Positions 36,637-47,100 of a stretch of DNA of 64,000 nt are shown here, piece by piece. Below the pieces are notes generated by a model. The model saw only the letters and a list, made by a program, of their open reading frames with translations, did no database searches and was not told the origin of the DNA. This DNA is from CAZNHL01 sp964572965. GTDB lineage: Bacteria; Bacteroidota; Bacteroidia; Cytophagales; UBA9547. The stretch lies in the NCBI GenBank assembly GCA_964572965.1, contig CAZNHL010000009.1, positions 1 through 64,000 on the forward strand, given 5' to 3'. The stretch's first letter is position 1. The number at the start of each line of letters is the position of its first letter. The position numbers and the translations under genes are program-made.

Positions 36637-38115
36637 ATGGAAACCCAGGAAAAAACCCAAACAGACAATATCCTTAAAAAGGTAATTTCACATGCCAAAG
36701 AATATGGCTTTGTTTTCCCTTCTTCTGAAATATATGACGGCTTGCAGGCTGTATATGACTATGGTCAATACGGTGTGGAGTTGAAAAATAATATTAAAAC
36801 GGCTTGGTGGAAAACCATGACGATGGTTCATGATAACATTGTCGGAATTGATGCGGCAATTTTCATGCACCCGCTTACATGGAAAGCTTCAGGCCACGTG
36901 GATGGTTTCAGCGATCCGATGATCGATAACAAAGACAGCAAAAAGCGCTACCGTGCCGATGTACTGGTAGAAGACCGTGCTGCCGAATATGAAAAAGCCG
37001 GTGATGCTGCTAAAGCTGATGCTTTGGTAAAGAAACTGGCTCGTTTGCTAGAAGCAAATGACCTTGACGGTGTGCGTGACCTGATCACAAATGAAGGTAT
37101 TAAATGCCCTGTATCAGGTACAAGCAACTGGACGGACGTTCGCCAGTTCAACCTGATGTTCTCTACGCAGGTTGGTGCTGTAGCTGAAGATTCTTCATTG
37201 ATCTACCTTCGTCCGGAAACGGCTCAGGGTATTTTCGTAAACTTCCTGAACGTACAGAAATCAGGCCGTATGAAGGTTCCTTTCGGTATTGCTCAGATCG
37301 GTAAAGCTTTCCGTAACGAGATTGTTGCCCGCCAGTTTATCTTCCGTATGCGTGAGTTCGAACAAATGGAAATGCAATTCTTCGTTCGTCCGGGTTCTGA
37401 AATGGAATGGTACAAGCACTGGAAAGAAACCCGCATGAAATTCCACGTAGCAATGGGCTTACCTGCTGCAAGTTTGAAATTCCATGACCACGAAAAGCTG
37501 GCACATTATGCCAATGCTGCTGTGGATATTGAATACACATTCCCATTCGGTACTAAAGAGATTGAAGGTATCCACTCCCGTACTGACTTCGATCTGAAAA
37601 ACCATACTGAACTTTCTGGTAAGAAGATGCAGTATTTCGATGCTGAAATCAACCAGAACTATATTCCTTATGTAGTGGAAACGTCTGTTGGTGCTGACCG
37701 CCTATTCCTTGCGCATTTGTGCAATGCTTATACTGAAGAAGTAACAGGTGAAGGAGAAAACCAGAAAGAACGTACTTTGTTGAAATTGCACCCTGCTTTG
37801 GCTCCGGTAAAAGCAGCAATTTTCCCATTGACGAAAAAAGATGGTTTGCCTGATGTAGCAAAAGAAATCTTCGAAGATCTGAAGTTTGACTTCAATGTGA
37901 TCTATGAAGAAAAAGATACTGTCGGTAAGCGTTATACTCGCCAGGATTTGATTGGTACACCGTTCTGTGTGGTAATTGACTACCAGACTCTGGAAGACAA
38001 AACAGTTACAATCCGCCACCGTGATACTACAGAGCAAGAGCGTGTAGCCATTGCTGACCTGAAAGGCATTATCGGCCAGGCGGTATCTATGAAGAGAATC
38101 TTCGAAAAAATATAA
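36637..38115 (+). CDS. glyQS: Glycyl-tRNA synthetase, alpha2 type
   Basis: About 492 residues; it charges tRNA-Gly with glycine. This is the single-chain class II enzyme found in eukaryotes, archaea and many Bacteroidota, not the alpha2beta2 form. Class II motifs include RPETAQGIFVNF and FRNEIVARQFIFRMREFEQMEMQFF (motif 2), then VVETSVGADRLFLA (motif 3), with a C-terminal anticodon-binding domain (RYTRQDLIGTPFCVVIDYQT). The ATG at 36637 is chosen; a TTG five codons upstream is unlikely. Confidence 0.97.
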   Translation: METQEKTQTDNILKKVISHAKEYGFVFPSSEIYDGLQAVYDYGQYGVELKNNIKTAWWKTMTMVHDNIVGIDAAIFMHPLTWKASGHVDGFSDPMIDNKDSKKRYRADVLVEDRAAEYEKAGDAAKADALVKKLARLLEANDLDGVRDLITNEGIKCPVSGTSNWTDVRQFNLMFSTQVGAVAEDSSLIYLRPETAQGIFVNFLNVQKSGRMKVPFGIAQIGKAFRNEIVARQFIFRMREFEQMEMQFFVRPGSEMEWYKHWKETRMKFHVAMGLPAASLKFHDHEKLAHYANAAVDIEYTFPFGTKEIEGIHSRTDFDLKNHTELSGKKMQYFDAEINQNYIPYVVETSVGADRLFLAHLCNAYTEEVTGEGENQKERTLLKLHPALAPVKAAIFPLTKKDGLPDVAKEIFEDLKFDFNVIYEEKDTVGKRYTRQDLIGTPFCVVIDYQTLEDKTVTIRHRDTTEQERVAIADLKGIIGQAVSMKRIFEKI

Positions 38116-38131
38116 GTTTTAGAATACACAG

Positions 38132-38160
38132 AAAAGGCCGCCTTATTGACGGCCTTTTTT
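38132..38160 (+). terminator. Terminator of glyQS
   Basis: AAAAGGCCG (38132-38140) and CGGCCTTTT (38150-38158) form a stem with a 9-base loop and a T-run. Confidence 0.92.
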
Positions 38161-38167
38161 GTTCAAT

Positions 38168-38222
38168 AACCACAGAGAACACAGAAAGTAAAGCATATTA
38201 TTGAGTTAAAGCTTCTGTGGTT
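38168..38222. repeat. Inverted repeat AACCACAGA ... TCTGTGGTT
   Basis: Nine-base arms at 38168-38176 and 38214-38222 flank a 37-bp spacer that continues CGA-free as GAACACAGAAAG. It lies between glyQS and the serine hydrolase gene. AACCACAGAGAACACAG-type sequences are common dispersed intergenic repeats in bacteria. Confidence 0.55.
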
Positions 38223-38235
38223 AAATAATTACTGG

Positions 38236-39483
38236 ATGAGAAAACATTCCTTTTTTTATTTGACAGCTCTTTTCTGCGGACTACTTTTTCTTTGTTCGTG
38301 TGAGGAAAACAATCCGGTCATCAGGAAAATACGTAAACCCAAAGCTGCCAATGACCCTATACAGGTTCCCTGCATAGAATCGCTGATTCCGGGTGCAGAC
38401 CAAATGGAACTTACTGCCAGAGGAATTGATGCAGTAACTAAATCAGCAAAAATAGACAGCATTTTTAAGGTAAAAGCAGCCCGTTCCCATTTTAACGGAG
38501 CGGCATTGGTTGTCCAGAAAGGTGTTGTACTTTACAGGAAAAGCTTCGGTATCAGATGCAAAGAAGGCCGCAAATCAGACAGCCTTACGATTGATGCAAA
38601 ATTTCAACTGGCCTCGCTTTCCAAAACATTTACAGCAATTGCCACACTCAAGCTTATTCAGGAAGAAAAAATAAGCCTTAACGATACACTACAGAAATTC
38701 TTTCCGGAACTTCCTTATCCTGATATTACCGTACAAATGTTGCTGAGCCACCGCAGCGGATTACCTTATTATGCCTACGCTTTTGAAGACAGCGCCAGAA
38801 GGGTGAAGTATAATCCCAACAACGCCGAAATTATTAACTGGCTGGTGAGCTCACACCCAGCCCGCTATAATTATCCGAACCGCGGCTTCTCCTACAACAA
38901 TACCAATTACATGCTGCTTGCCAGTATTATTGAGCAGGTCAGCGGCATGACTTACGATGCCTACATACGCCGGGAAATATGTGAACCACTGGGCATGAGG
39001 GACACCTGGGTTATTACTACACCAAACGACTCCATCAATATCAACAGAACCTGCGGCCATGAGCGTTGGGGTAAAGTACCTTTCGACTATTTCGACAATG
39101 TAGTTGGCGACAAAGGGGTTTATTCTACCGTGGACGATCTATACAAGTGGTACCTGGCTCTTAATTCTAATTGCCTGCTCAATTACGAAATGCTGCAAAA
39201 AGCATTCACACCTTACAGCAATGAGCATTACGGATTAAAGAATTACGGACTTGGCTTCCGGATGATACTTGACAAAAAAACTAAAAAACCCAAATACATT
39301 TATCACAACGGCTGGTGGAAAGGCTATAATTCACTATTCTGGTTTATTCCAGAAACACAAACAGTCATTATCATTCTCGGCAACGTGCGTAACCGAGTCG
39401 TTTACGATATCAAAAGCATTGTAAAAGTGCTGGAAAACGGCATGGAAGCAAGTGAAGATATGGAGGATGAGTTATCATACTAG
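38236..39483 (+). CDS. Serine hydrolase lipoprotein, beta-lactamase (class C-like) fold
   Basis: 415 residues. Lipoprotein signal MRKHSFFYLTALFCGLLFLCSC (lipobox LCSC). The catalytic SxxK is SKTFT (FQLASLSKTF), the YxN is YNN (FSYNNTNYMLLASII), and the third motif is HNG (YIYHNGWWKGYN), all of the class C beta-lactamase/DD-peptidase family. The likely role is on peptidoglycan peptides or small esters in the envelope; real beta-lactamase activity cannot be assumed. It overlaps the convergent KilA-N gene by 4 bases. Confidence 0.9.
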   Translation: MRKHSFFYLTALFCGLLFLCSCEENNPVIRKIRKPKAANDPIQVPCIESLIPGADQMELTARGIDAVTKSAKIDSIFKVKAARSHFNGAALVVQKGVVLYRKSFGIRCKEGRKSDSLTIDAKFQLASLSKTFTAIATLKLIQEEKISLNDTLQKFFPELPYPDITVQMLLSHRSGLPYYAYAFEDSARRVKYNPNNAEIINWLVSSHPARYNYPNRGFSYNNTNYMLLASIIEQVSGMTYDAYIRREICEPLGMRDTWVITTPNDSININRTCGHERWGKVPFDYFDNVVGDKGVYSTVDDLYKWYLALNSNCLLNYEMLQKAFTPYSNEHYGLKNYGLGFRMILDKKTKKPKYIYHNGWWKGYNSLFWFIPETQTVIIILGNVRNRVVYDIKSIVKVLENGMEASEDMEDELSY

Positions 39484-40325
39484 GACTGTGATTCTGTTGA
39501 TTTATTTAACTTCTTTATTCCATTGTTCTCAACCAAAGATTTCATTTGAGATATAGCAACCCTGTTTAGTTGAACAAGTCTCTCTCCTTGCGAAAGGTTC
39601 TGTTGAATTAATAATGCATTGATGCTTTCCATATTGCTTAATACGACCAATTGCTCAAGAGTAGCGTCATCTCTCAGGTTTCCTTTTGCATCAGAATTGT
39701 TGTCTCGCCATTCTTTAGCTGTTAGTCCAAATAAAGCTACATTAAATAAATCTGCTTCGTTGGCATAAATTAACATTATCTGTTTATTGGTAATCTCCTT
39801 AGGAATCAGGTTTTCTTTAATTGCATCTGTATGTATTCGATAATTAATCTTTGAAATCATTCTATGAAGATTCCATTCAAGTTGATTGCGACTACTTTCT
39901 TCTTCCTTAAGGCGCTGGAATTCTTTAATAATATACAGCTTGAACTCTATTGAAATCCAGGAAGCAAACTCGAAAGCAATATCTTTATGAGCAAAAGTTC
40001 CACCATATCGTCCTGACTTAGAAATAATACCAACAGCATTAGTAGTCTCAATCCATTTTTTCGGAGTCATTGTAAAACTATTGAGCCCTGCTTGTTTTCT
40101 AAACCCGTCGAATTCGACGGGTTTAAAATCTGGATTATTTAATTGCTCCCAAAAACCTAGCAATTCAATTGTATTTCTATTCCTTAGCCAGTTCTTAATA
40201 ATATCATCTGTATGATCAGAATCTTTATGTCTCGCAATATCAGTCAAGGAAATATAATCCGAGTGATCTGCTTCAAAAATGCTGATCTCTGTACCTTTTA
40301 CACTAATTGTCTTATTCTTCGCCAT
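39480..40325 (-). CDS. KilA-N domain protein
   Basis: About 281 residues beginning at Met MAKNKTISVKGTEISIF. The KilA-N DNA-binding domain (phage antirepressor family) is seen in DYISLTDIARHKDSDHTDDIIKNWLRNRNTIELLGFWEQLNNPDF, then SFTMTPKKWIETTNAVGIISKSGRYGGTFAHKDIAFEFASWIS. A helical C-terminal region follows. Such genes occur as single chromosomal copies in Bacteroidota, without prophage nearby here. The coding sequence contains a 24-bp perfect palindrome at 40101-40124. Function is unknown; a local DNA-binding regulator is likely. Confidence 0.85.
   Translation of the reverse strand: MAKNKTISVKGTEISIFEADHSDYISLTDIARHKDSDHTDDIIKNWLRNRNTIELLGFWEQLNNPDFKPVEFDGFRKQAGLNSFTMTPKKWIETTNAVGIISKSGRYGGTFAHKDIAFEFASWISIEFKLYIIKEFQRLKEEESSRNQLEWNLHRMISKINYRIHTDAIKENLIPKEITNKQIMLIYANEADLFNVALFGLTAKEWRDNNSDAKGNLRDDATLEQLVVLSNMESINALLIQQNLSQGERLVQLNRVAISQMKSLVENNGIKKLNKSTESQS
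40101..40124. repeat. 24-bp perfect palindrome inside the KilA-N gene
   Basis: AAACCCGTCGAATTCGACGG plus GTTT, a perfect 12+12 palindrome. On the minus strand it encodes the KPVEFDGF segment, which is conserved in related KilA-N proteins as far as I can recall. Confidence 0.85.
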
Positions 40326-40465
40326 AATTAAAAAATGCGTCATAAATAAAGACATGAATTTAAGAAAAGTACTCGTGGCTATTGGTTAAAATAGATCTCA
40401 AAAGTTACACATGTCAGCCTAAACTATAATTTGCATAATCATAGCAATCACACAAATCAAAAGAA

Positions 40466-41728
40466 TCACAGTACTGACAATGTTATCTTATGCCATCCAC
40501 CCTCATACACATAACTCAACTGTAAATCATCATTCTCACAAATCTGTTTCACAATAGCCAGTCCTAGTCCAAGTGATTCAGAAGCCTGATTTTCTTTTTT
40601 AAACCTTTCAAAAAACTGCTTCGGATCTGCTGTTGGCTCCTTACCCGAATTATGGACAGCAAAACTATTTCTGGTTATTTGCACGTGTAAACGTCCACCG
40701 TTAAAATTGTGCCTTATAGCATTGCTGAAAAGATTGTTGACCAGAATTTCTGTCAGTCCGGGATTCATTTTTACCAGAAAATCCTCTTCGATGTTTACTG
40801 ATACTTCAATGGTTTTATGCTGGAGCATATCTTCATATTCTTCCAGTTTGCGAATTGCCAATGCTGTAAATGAGATTTCCAGCTTATGGTTAAACTGGCG
40901 GTTTTCTATTTTTGATAACAAAGACAATGCCTGATACATTTTGGAAATACGCCCTGAAGCCTCATAAATTTCCTGTATCCGGTACATCTGCTGCTCAGAA
41001 AAACCTTCTGACTGGATCAACTCCTCTACTCTGCCATTAATAAGCGCTAGCGGTGTCTGTATTTCATGAGCGGCATTTTCGGTAAATTCTTTCAAACCCC
41101 GATAATCGCGACGCATCTTTCGGGTCATCTTTTTGAGTTCCGTATTCAGCTCCTCAAATTCCTGAATATTATTTCCATTAAACTTAAGTTCATGCGTATC
41201 TGAAAGGTGGAATTCTTTGATACTTTTCAAAGTCCTGTAAAAAGGTTTCCAGAGATCGCGGGATATTTTTTCCTGTAAGAAAAACATAACGATAAGTGCT
41301 GTACCGAACAGGGCGACCATTGTCATAGTAATACCTGCAACAAGTTTGTCCGATTCCAGAATCGATTTCCTGATCCTCACTTTATAGATACCCGAACCTC
41401 TTTTTACATTGAACCCGATTTGCCTGAAACGAACTTCCTGACCCGAATATTTATTCAGCATAACAGTGTCTTTAAATTCGGTCAATCCCGGAACAAAGAC
41501 AGAAGACCTCTGCAGACTGACCTTATCCTCCACAAAATTATAGCTATTGTTCCAGTTGTTGTGTCTGGCAAAAAAACGTTCAAAGTCCATCCGCTCCATT
41601 TGAAGGCGGTCATCCACTTCACTATGGATAAGTTTATTTGTAACAAAATAGAAAGCTGCACCAATAATTATATAAGTAAGCAGCGAGAAAAAAAGATAAA
41701 ACAAACTGGTGCGCGTAATCAGCTTCAT
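40466..41728 (-). CDS. Sensor histidine kinase
   Basis: 420 residues, with two membrane helices (about 10-30 and 131-151) around a periplasmic sensor of about 100 residues. A HisKA domain follows with phospho-acceptor His221 in ENAAHEIQTPLALI, and then a HATPase_c domain with N-box NLFSNAIRHN and G-box SLGLGLAIVK. The start overlaps the response regulator stop by 4 bases, so the pair is co-translated. Both are divergent from the efflux operon, whose control is the likely job. The sensed signal is unknown. Confidence 0.93.
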   Translation of the reverse strand: MKLITRTSLFYLFFSLLTYIIIGAAFYFVTNKLIHSEVDDRLQMERMDFERFFARHNNWNNSYNFVEDKVSLQRSSVFVPGLTEFKDTVMLNKYSGQEVRFRQIGFNVKRGSGIYKVRIRKSILESDKLVAGITMTMVALFGTALIVMFFLQEKISRDLWKPFYRTLKSIKEFHLSDTHELKFNGNNIQEFEELNTELKKMTRKMRRDYRGLKEFTENAAHEIQTPLALINGRVEELIQSEGFSEQQMYRIQEIYEASGRISKMYQALSLLSKIENRQFNHKLEISFTALAIRKLEEYEDMLQHKTIEVSVNIEEDFLVKMNPGLTEILVNNLFSNAIRHNFNGGRLHVQITRNSFAVHNSGKEPTADPKQFFERFKKENQASESLGLGLAIVKQICENDDLQLSYVYEGGWHKITLSVL

Positions 41729-42402
41729 TCCTTTCCGAATTTATAGCCGATCCCATAAATAGAATGCAGGTAATCTACAGCCCCTTTTTCAACCAATTTC
41801 CTCCGCAGGTTTTTGATGTGCGAATAAACAATATCCAGCGAATCGGCCGAGTCTGCCTGATCACCCCAGAGGTGCTCCGCAATAGCTACCTTTGTTAGTG
41901 CCACATTCACATTTGACAAAAAATATAATAGTAAGTCGTACTCTTTTTTAGATAAGGCCGTTTCATGGTCGTGTACAAATACTTTTCTGGAAAGCAAGCT
42001 CACCGTGAGTTCATTATAAACAATGTCATTACTTCCACCAAAGTTTCGCCTGCGCATCAAAGATTTTACACGCGCATTAAGTTCCGATAAATGAAAAGGT
42101 TTAGTCAGATAGTCGTCAGAACCAATCTCCAACCCACGGATTTTATCATCAAGTGAATTACGGGCAGAAATGATAATAACCCCCGTAGCCGGTGTGATTT
42201 TCTTCAACGCTTCTACAATACCAAAGCCGGTACCATCGGGCAGATTAATATCTACAATGAGGCAATCATAAGTATAAAGGTTGATTTTCTCCAAAGCCAT
42301 TTCATAGCCGTCTGACGTTTCGCAGATAAATCCCTCTTTGGAAAGATAAGACGATATACTCTCCGAAAGCCCCCTCTCGTCTTCTACAACCAACAGTTTC
42401 AT
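41725..42402 (-). CDS. OmpR-family response regulator
   Basis: 225 residues. A receiver domain with phospho-acceptor Asp51 (CLIVDINLPDG), the acidic pair at VVEDE, and the Lys of TKPFHLSE is followed by an OmpR/PhoB winged-helix DNA-binding domain (LSKKEYDLLLYFLSN; SDSLDIVYSHIKNLRRKL; LHSIYGIGYKFG). It partners the histidine kinase downstream. The 259-bp gap to the outer-membrane efflux gene is the likely regulatory region; I see no clear repeat operator in it. Confidence 0.95.
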   Translation of the reverse strand: MKLLVVEDERGLSESISSYLSKEGFICETSDGYEMALEKINLYTYDCLIVDINLPDGTGFGIVEALKKITPATGVIIISARNSLDDKIRGLEIGSDDYLTKPFHLSELNARVKSLMRRRNFGGSNDIVYNELTVSLLSRKVFVHDHETALSKKEYDLLLYFLSNVNVALTKVAIAEHLWGDQADSADSLDIVYSHIKNLRRKLVEKGAVDYLHSIYGIGYKFGKE

Positions 42403-42661
42403 ATGTTAAAATTTAACTGATTTACAGAGAACTTAACTTGGTGTAGGTATGAGGATGTTTTTCCTTTTTCGTCCAACAAATTTGCGGAGCGAAAGGCCTA
42501 TAAGCCTTAGAATAGCAATTATCCCTAACTCACGATAAATTATTTCTCTTCAAAAACTCTGCAACAGGGGTCTTTCCAGAATTTTTCCAGATTCGATTCT
42601 TAATCTTGTATAAATCTATGGATTTTATAGGAAATATAAAAGCCCATGAAAATTGAAAGAG

Positions 42662-44047
42662 ATGAAGAGATTGCTGCAAAAAATTACAATCGCCACAACA
42701 CTGCTCGGTTCACTTGTTTTCAATGCCTTTGCGCAAGAATACACCCTTGACAAAGTACTCGAAACAGCCCGACTGAATTATCCTTTGTTGAAAGCTAAAC
42801 AGGCAGACGCTGCCAGTGCCGGCAAACGGGTAAGTCTGTCAAGAACAGATTACCTTCCGGTGATTACCGCACAAGGACAATACACTTATTCCTCCAACAA
42901 TAACCTAACCGGTTCTTTTGTTCCGGGCGAGGGCCTTGGACTGGGTACTACCGGACCTCCAAATACAGCTGACAATTACGATGGTGTTTTTGGCTCACTG
43001 GCAAGTGTTTCGGTTGACTGGCGAATTTTCAATTTCTGCAAAGTACGTGCAGGAGTAAATGTTGCACAGAGAAACAGAGACATCTCCCAGGCCGACTATG
43101 ACAATGAGCTATTTCAACATCAGGTACGCGTTGCTGATGTTTTTCTTTCAGCACAATTGAGCAGGAAAATGGTAATTGCACAGGAGAATAATTTCAGCCG
43201 TGCTTCACACCTGAAAAGTATCGGGCGTGCCGGTAGTCTTTCTGGTATCAGACCATCTGTCGATAGTTTGTTGTCCAATGCAGAATATGCCAAAGCATCA
43301 CTGGCTCTGGCAGAAAGTTACCGTAATGACAAAATACAAAGGCTGAAACTGGCAGAACTGATCGGCACTTCGGGTGAAATTTCTGTAGATACAAGTTTTT
43401 ATCAGCAACCGCTACCATCAAGCATTGCAGCTGCTGCCACAGAGTTGAGTGCGCACCCTCGCCTACGCCTGCAAAAGTCGCAGCTTGAAGCTACCAACTC
43501 ACGTATTTCAGTGGTCAAAAGAACCTATATGCCCAGCTTATCTCTCGTTGCTACCGGACTCGCCAGAGGCTCAGGTATGTCCCGTACCGATGGTTCATAT
43601 AATTACGACTTTGCCGCAGGTACACAATTCGGCATGTACAATTACCTGGCGGGTGTGGCACTTCGCTGGAACCTCACAGGCCTTGCCCGCCTCCGCTACG
43701 ACTATGGTAGTGAAAAAGCCCAGGCCGATCGTTTTCAGTATTTGTATGAAGAACAAGAGCTGATCCTGAAACGACAGGTCAGTGAGTCGGAAGTACAGCT
43801 TCAACTGGCGCAGAAACAACTACAAGTAGCCCCGATCCAGAGAGCCGCTGCCGAAAAGGCTTATGACCAGGCAGAGTCTCGCTACCAAAACGGCCTTACT
43901 GACATCCTGATCCTAAACCAGAGCTATTATGTACTCAACAGAGCAGAAGTCGACTATTACATAGCAGTGAATAACTTCTGGAAATCGCTCCTCATCAGAG
44001 CCGCCGCCAATGGAGATCTGGAGCTGTTTTTAAAAGAAATTAAATAG
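42662..44047 (+). CDS. TolC-family outer membrane efflux protein
   Basis: About 461 residues with a signal peptide (MKRLLQKITIATTLLGSLVFNAFA) before QEYTLDKVLETARLNYPLLKAKQADAA. Two OEP repeats and long coiled coils rich in Ala/Gln/Leu are typical. It forms the trimeric outer membrane duct of a tripartite pump. The first gene of an OMF-RND-MFP operon, which is the reverse of the usual MFP-RND-OMF order. The ATG at 42662 is preferred over a TTG at 42653. Confidence 0.93.
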   Translation: MKRLLQKITIATTLLGSLVFNAFAQEYTLDKVLETARLNYPLLKAKQADAASAGKRVSLSRTDYLPVITAQGQYTYSSNNNLTGSFVPGEGLGLGTTGPPNTADNYDGVFGSLASVSVDWRIFNFCKVRAGVNVAQRNRDISQADYDNELFQHQVRVADVFLSAQLSRKMVIAQENNFSRASHLKSIGRAGSLSGIRPSVDSLLSNAEYAKASLALAESYRNDKIQRLKLAELIGTSGEISVDTSFYQQPLPSSIAAAATELSAHPRLRLQKSQLEATNSRISVVKRTYMPSLSLVATGLARGSGMSRTDGSYNYDFAAGTQFGMYNYLAGVALRWNLTGLARLRYDYGSEKAQADRFQYLYEEQELILKRQVSESEVQLQLAQKQLQVAPIQRAAAEKAYDQAESRYQNGLTDILILNQSYYVLNRAEVDYYIAVNNFWKSLLIRAAANGDLELFLKEIK

Positions 44048-44130
44048 TGCCATATGCCTGGTGCTTAACGCGAAACGCAACGAATAATACTCTAAGCGTT
44101 CCGCATTAAGCATTCAGCCTTAAGCAAAAA
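44047..44130. repeat. Degenerate heptanucleotide-period spacer
   Basis: Twelve successive seven-base blocks can be read from the last base of the OMF stop codon: GTGCCAT, ATGCCTG, GTGCTTA, ACGCGAA, ACGCAAC ... GCATTAA, GCATTCA, GCCTTAA. The late blocks share GCxTTxA. It lies in the gap before the RND gene, so it is transcribed within the operon. Confidence 0.65.
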
Positions 44131-44133
44131 ACT

Positions 44134-47100
44134 ATGAACAAACTTATCAAAGGCGCTTTACGAAAGCCCATTACAGTGGTAGTAGCCATTATTGCCACGC
44201 TGTTTTTCTCAGTACTCACACTGTTCAGGATTCCTGTGGATATTTTCCCGAACCTGAACCTGCCGACTATTTATGTGATACAGCCTTATGGCGGTATGGC
44301 ACCTGACCAGATGGATGGTTTCATTGCCACCCGTTATCAGGATCACTTCCTGTATGTATCAGGGATCAAAGACATGGACATCAAATCCATTCAGGGTTTG
44401 ACGGTGATGCGTCTGGAGTTTTATCCGGATGCAGACATGGCACAGGCCGCGGGTGAAATTGCTATCAACATTGCCAGAGCCAAATCCTACATGCCTGAGG
44501 GGACCGTGCCACCGCAGGTAGTTCGCTTTGACGCCAGCTCTGTTCCCGTGGGACAGCTTGTGTTCGAAAGCAGCACCCGTTCACTAAACGAAATACAGGA
44601 TTTTGCTGCTTCACGGGTAAGACCGATGTTCTCCAAAATAGCAGGCGTTTCTTCACCTCCACCATTCGGGGGGAACCAACGCTCGATCGTTATCAAGGTT
44701 GATCCAAACCTGATGAAGAGCTACAAGCTAAGCGCGGAAGAAGTGGTGAAAATGATTGCTGCAAACAACCAGCCTTCTCCGGCAGGCAACATCCGTATCG
44801 GCGACAAAACGCTGATGACTCCGGTAAACTCTCTTATCAACAAACCGGAAGAGTTTTTGAATATCCCGGTAAAACTAGGCAATGGGCCAACTGTTTTTGT
44901 AAAAGACATTGCCACCGTAGAAGACGCTGCTGACGTTACTGTGAGCTATGCGCTGGTTAACGGTAAAAGAGCTGTTTATATTCCTGTAGTAAAAAAAGCA
45001 GATGCTTCTACTTTGGAGGCTGTAAGCAATATCAAAAATGCTTTGCCTAAACTTCAGGATGCTGTTCCTGAAGACGTGAAAATCAGCTTTGAATTTGACC
45101 AGTCAGCTTACGTAGTGCATGCGCTAAAAAGTCTGATTACCGAAGGTGTATTAGGTGCATTGCTTACAGGTCTGGTTGTTTTTCTCTTCCTCCGCGACTG
45201 GCGTAGTGTGATCATTGTGGTAGTGACCATTCCGGTTTCTGTACTGTCTGCCGTGCTGATGTTGCACCTTTTCGGGCAAACCATTAACACCATGACTTTG
45301 AGCGGACTGGCATTGGCCATCGGTATTCTCGTCGACGAGTCTACGGTAACCATAGAAAACATACATCGCCACCTGGAAATGCACAAAACCAAAGCTCAGG
45401 CCATTTGGGATGCCTGTAAGGAAATTGCTTTCCCAAAATTCCTGATCCTGCTTTCCATCCTGGCAGTATTTGCTCCTGCCTTTGTCATGGAAGGAATTCC
45501 AAGATCCATGTTCCTGCCTTTGTCGTTGTCAGTTGGTTTCGCCATGATTTCATCCTTCCTCTTGTCGCAGACTTTCGTTCCTGTGCTTTCAAACTGGCTG
45601 CTGAAAAACGAAGCTCACCATGAAGAGGAAGATGGTTTTTTCGGAAGGTTTAAAGAACGCTACAGACATATCCTTAAAAATCTTTTAGGTAAAAAAAGAA
45701 GAGTAGTCAGCATCTATCTGGTAAGCTCACTGTTAGTAGCTGGTTTGGCTTTCACTTTTCTCGGAACAGATATTTTACCGAAATCAAATACCAAGCAATT
45801 TCAGCTGCGTTTGCGTGCACCCGACGGAACGCGTATTGAGCGTACAGAAGAATACACGCTAAAAGTGCTAGATCTGGTAAAAGAGCAGTCAGGTGGCAAG
45901 GTGGACATCACTTCCTCATATGTAGGAACTGTCCCCTCAAGTTATGGTACTTCCAGTATTTACGTTTTCAACCGCGGACCACATGAGGCAGTATTGCAGG
46001 TGGCATTATCACCAAAAGTTAAAGGAAACATGGATGAGTTCCGTGAGCAGCTTCGCAAAAGAATTGCTTCTGCTTTGCCGGATGTTCAGGTTTCTTTCGA
46101 ACCAATTGAGTTGGTTGAAAAAATCATGAGTCAGGGTTCTTCCACACCTATTGAAATTAGCGTAGCTGCTAAAGACATTCTTGAAGCCAATAGCCACGCT
46201 AAAAAAATTGTGAACAAACTTCAACAGGTCTCTTTCCTGAAAGATGTGCAGATAGCCCAGCCGATGGACTATCCTGTAATGGACGTGAATATTAACCGCG
46301 AGCGTGCCGGACAGTTGGGAATCACTTCCACACAAGTGGCTAAGTCATTAGTTGCGGCAACTTCATCGAGCCGTTTTGTGGAGAAAAATCTTTGGCTCGA
46401 TAACAAGAAAGGCCAGGCCTATCAGGTACAGGTACAGATTCCTGAACACCTGATGAACGATGCCGGTGACATCAGCAGTATTTCTGTGAAAAACGGTGAA
46501 GCATATCCGCTCCTGGCCGATGTAGCAACCGTACACGAGAAAGTCGGCCCGGGCGAATACGACCGTTCAGGTTCAAACCGACTTGTAACTATTACTGCCA
46601 ACATGTATCAAAAGGACCTGGGTACAGCCTACAAAGCTGTTCAAAAAGTGCTGAAAGATATGGGAGATCCACCTCGAGGTGTCATTGTGGAAACAAAAGG
46701 CCAGACCAAACTTCTCAACGATACCCTTAAAAGTTTGCAGACAGGTTTACTGGTAGCTATTGTTATCATCTTCCTGCTCTTCAGCGCCAACTTCCAGTCG
46801 TTCAAACTCGCAATCGTGATCCTTTCTACTGTTCCGGCAGTACTCGCCGGTTCACTTTCACTGCTCTGGCTGACGGGTGCCACACTCAATCTTCAATCTT
46901 ACATGGGACTGATCATGTCTGTCGGTGTTTCTATTGCCAACTCCTTATTGCTGGTAACAAGCGCCGAAGAAGCCAGACTGGAAAACCACAATGCCAAAGT
47001 CTCTGCCATTGAAGCCGGGTTAACACGTATCCGCCCAATCATCATGACCAGTTTAGCCATGATAGCAGGTATGATCCCGATGGCACTTGGCTTGGGTGAA

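Noticed and set aside
39480..40355. Prophage around the KilA-N gene
   Set aside because: No integrase, structural or lysis genes lie nearby; the neighbours are ordinary chromosomal genes.
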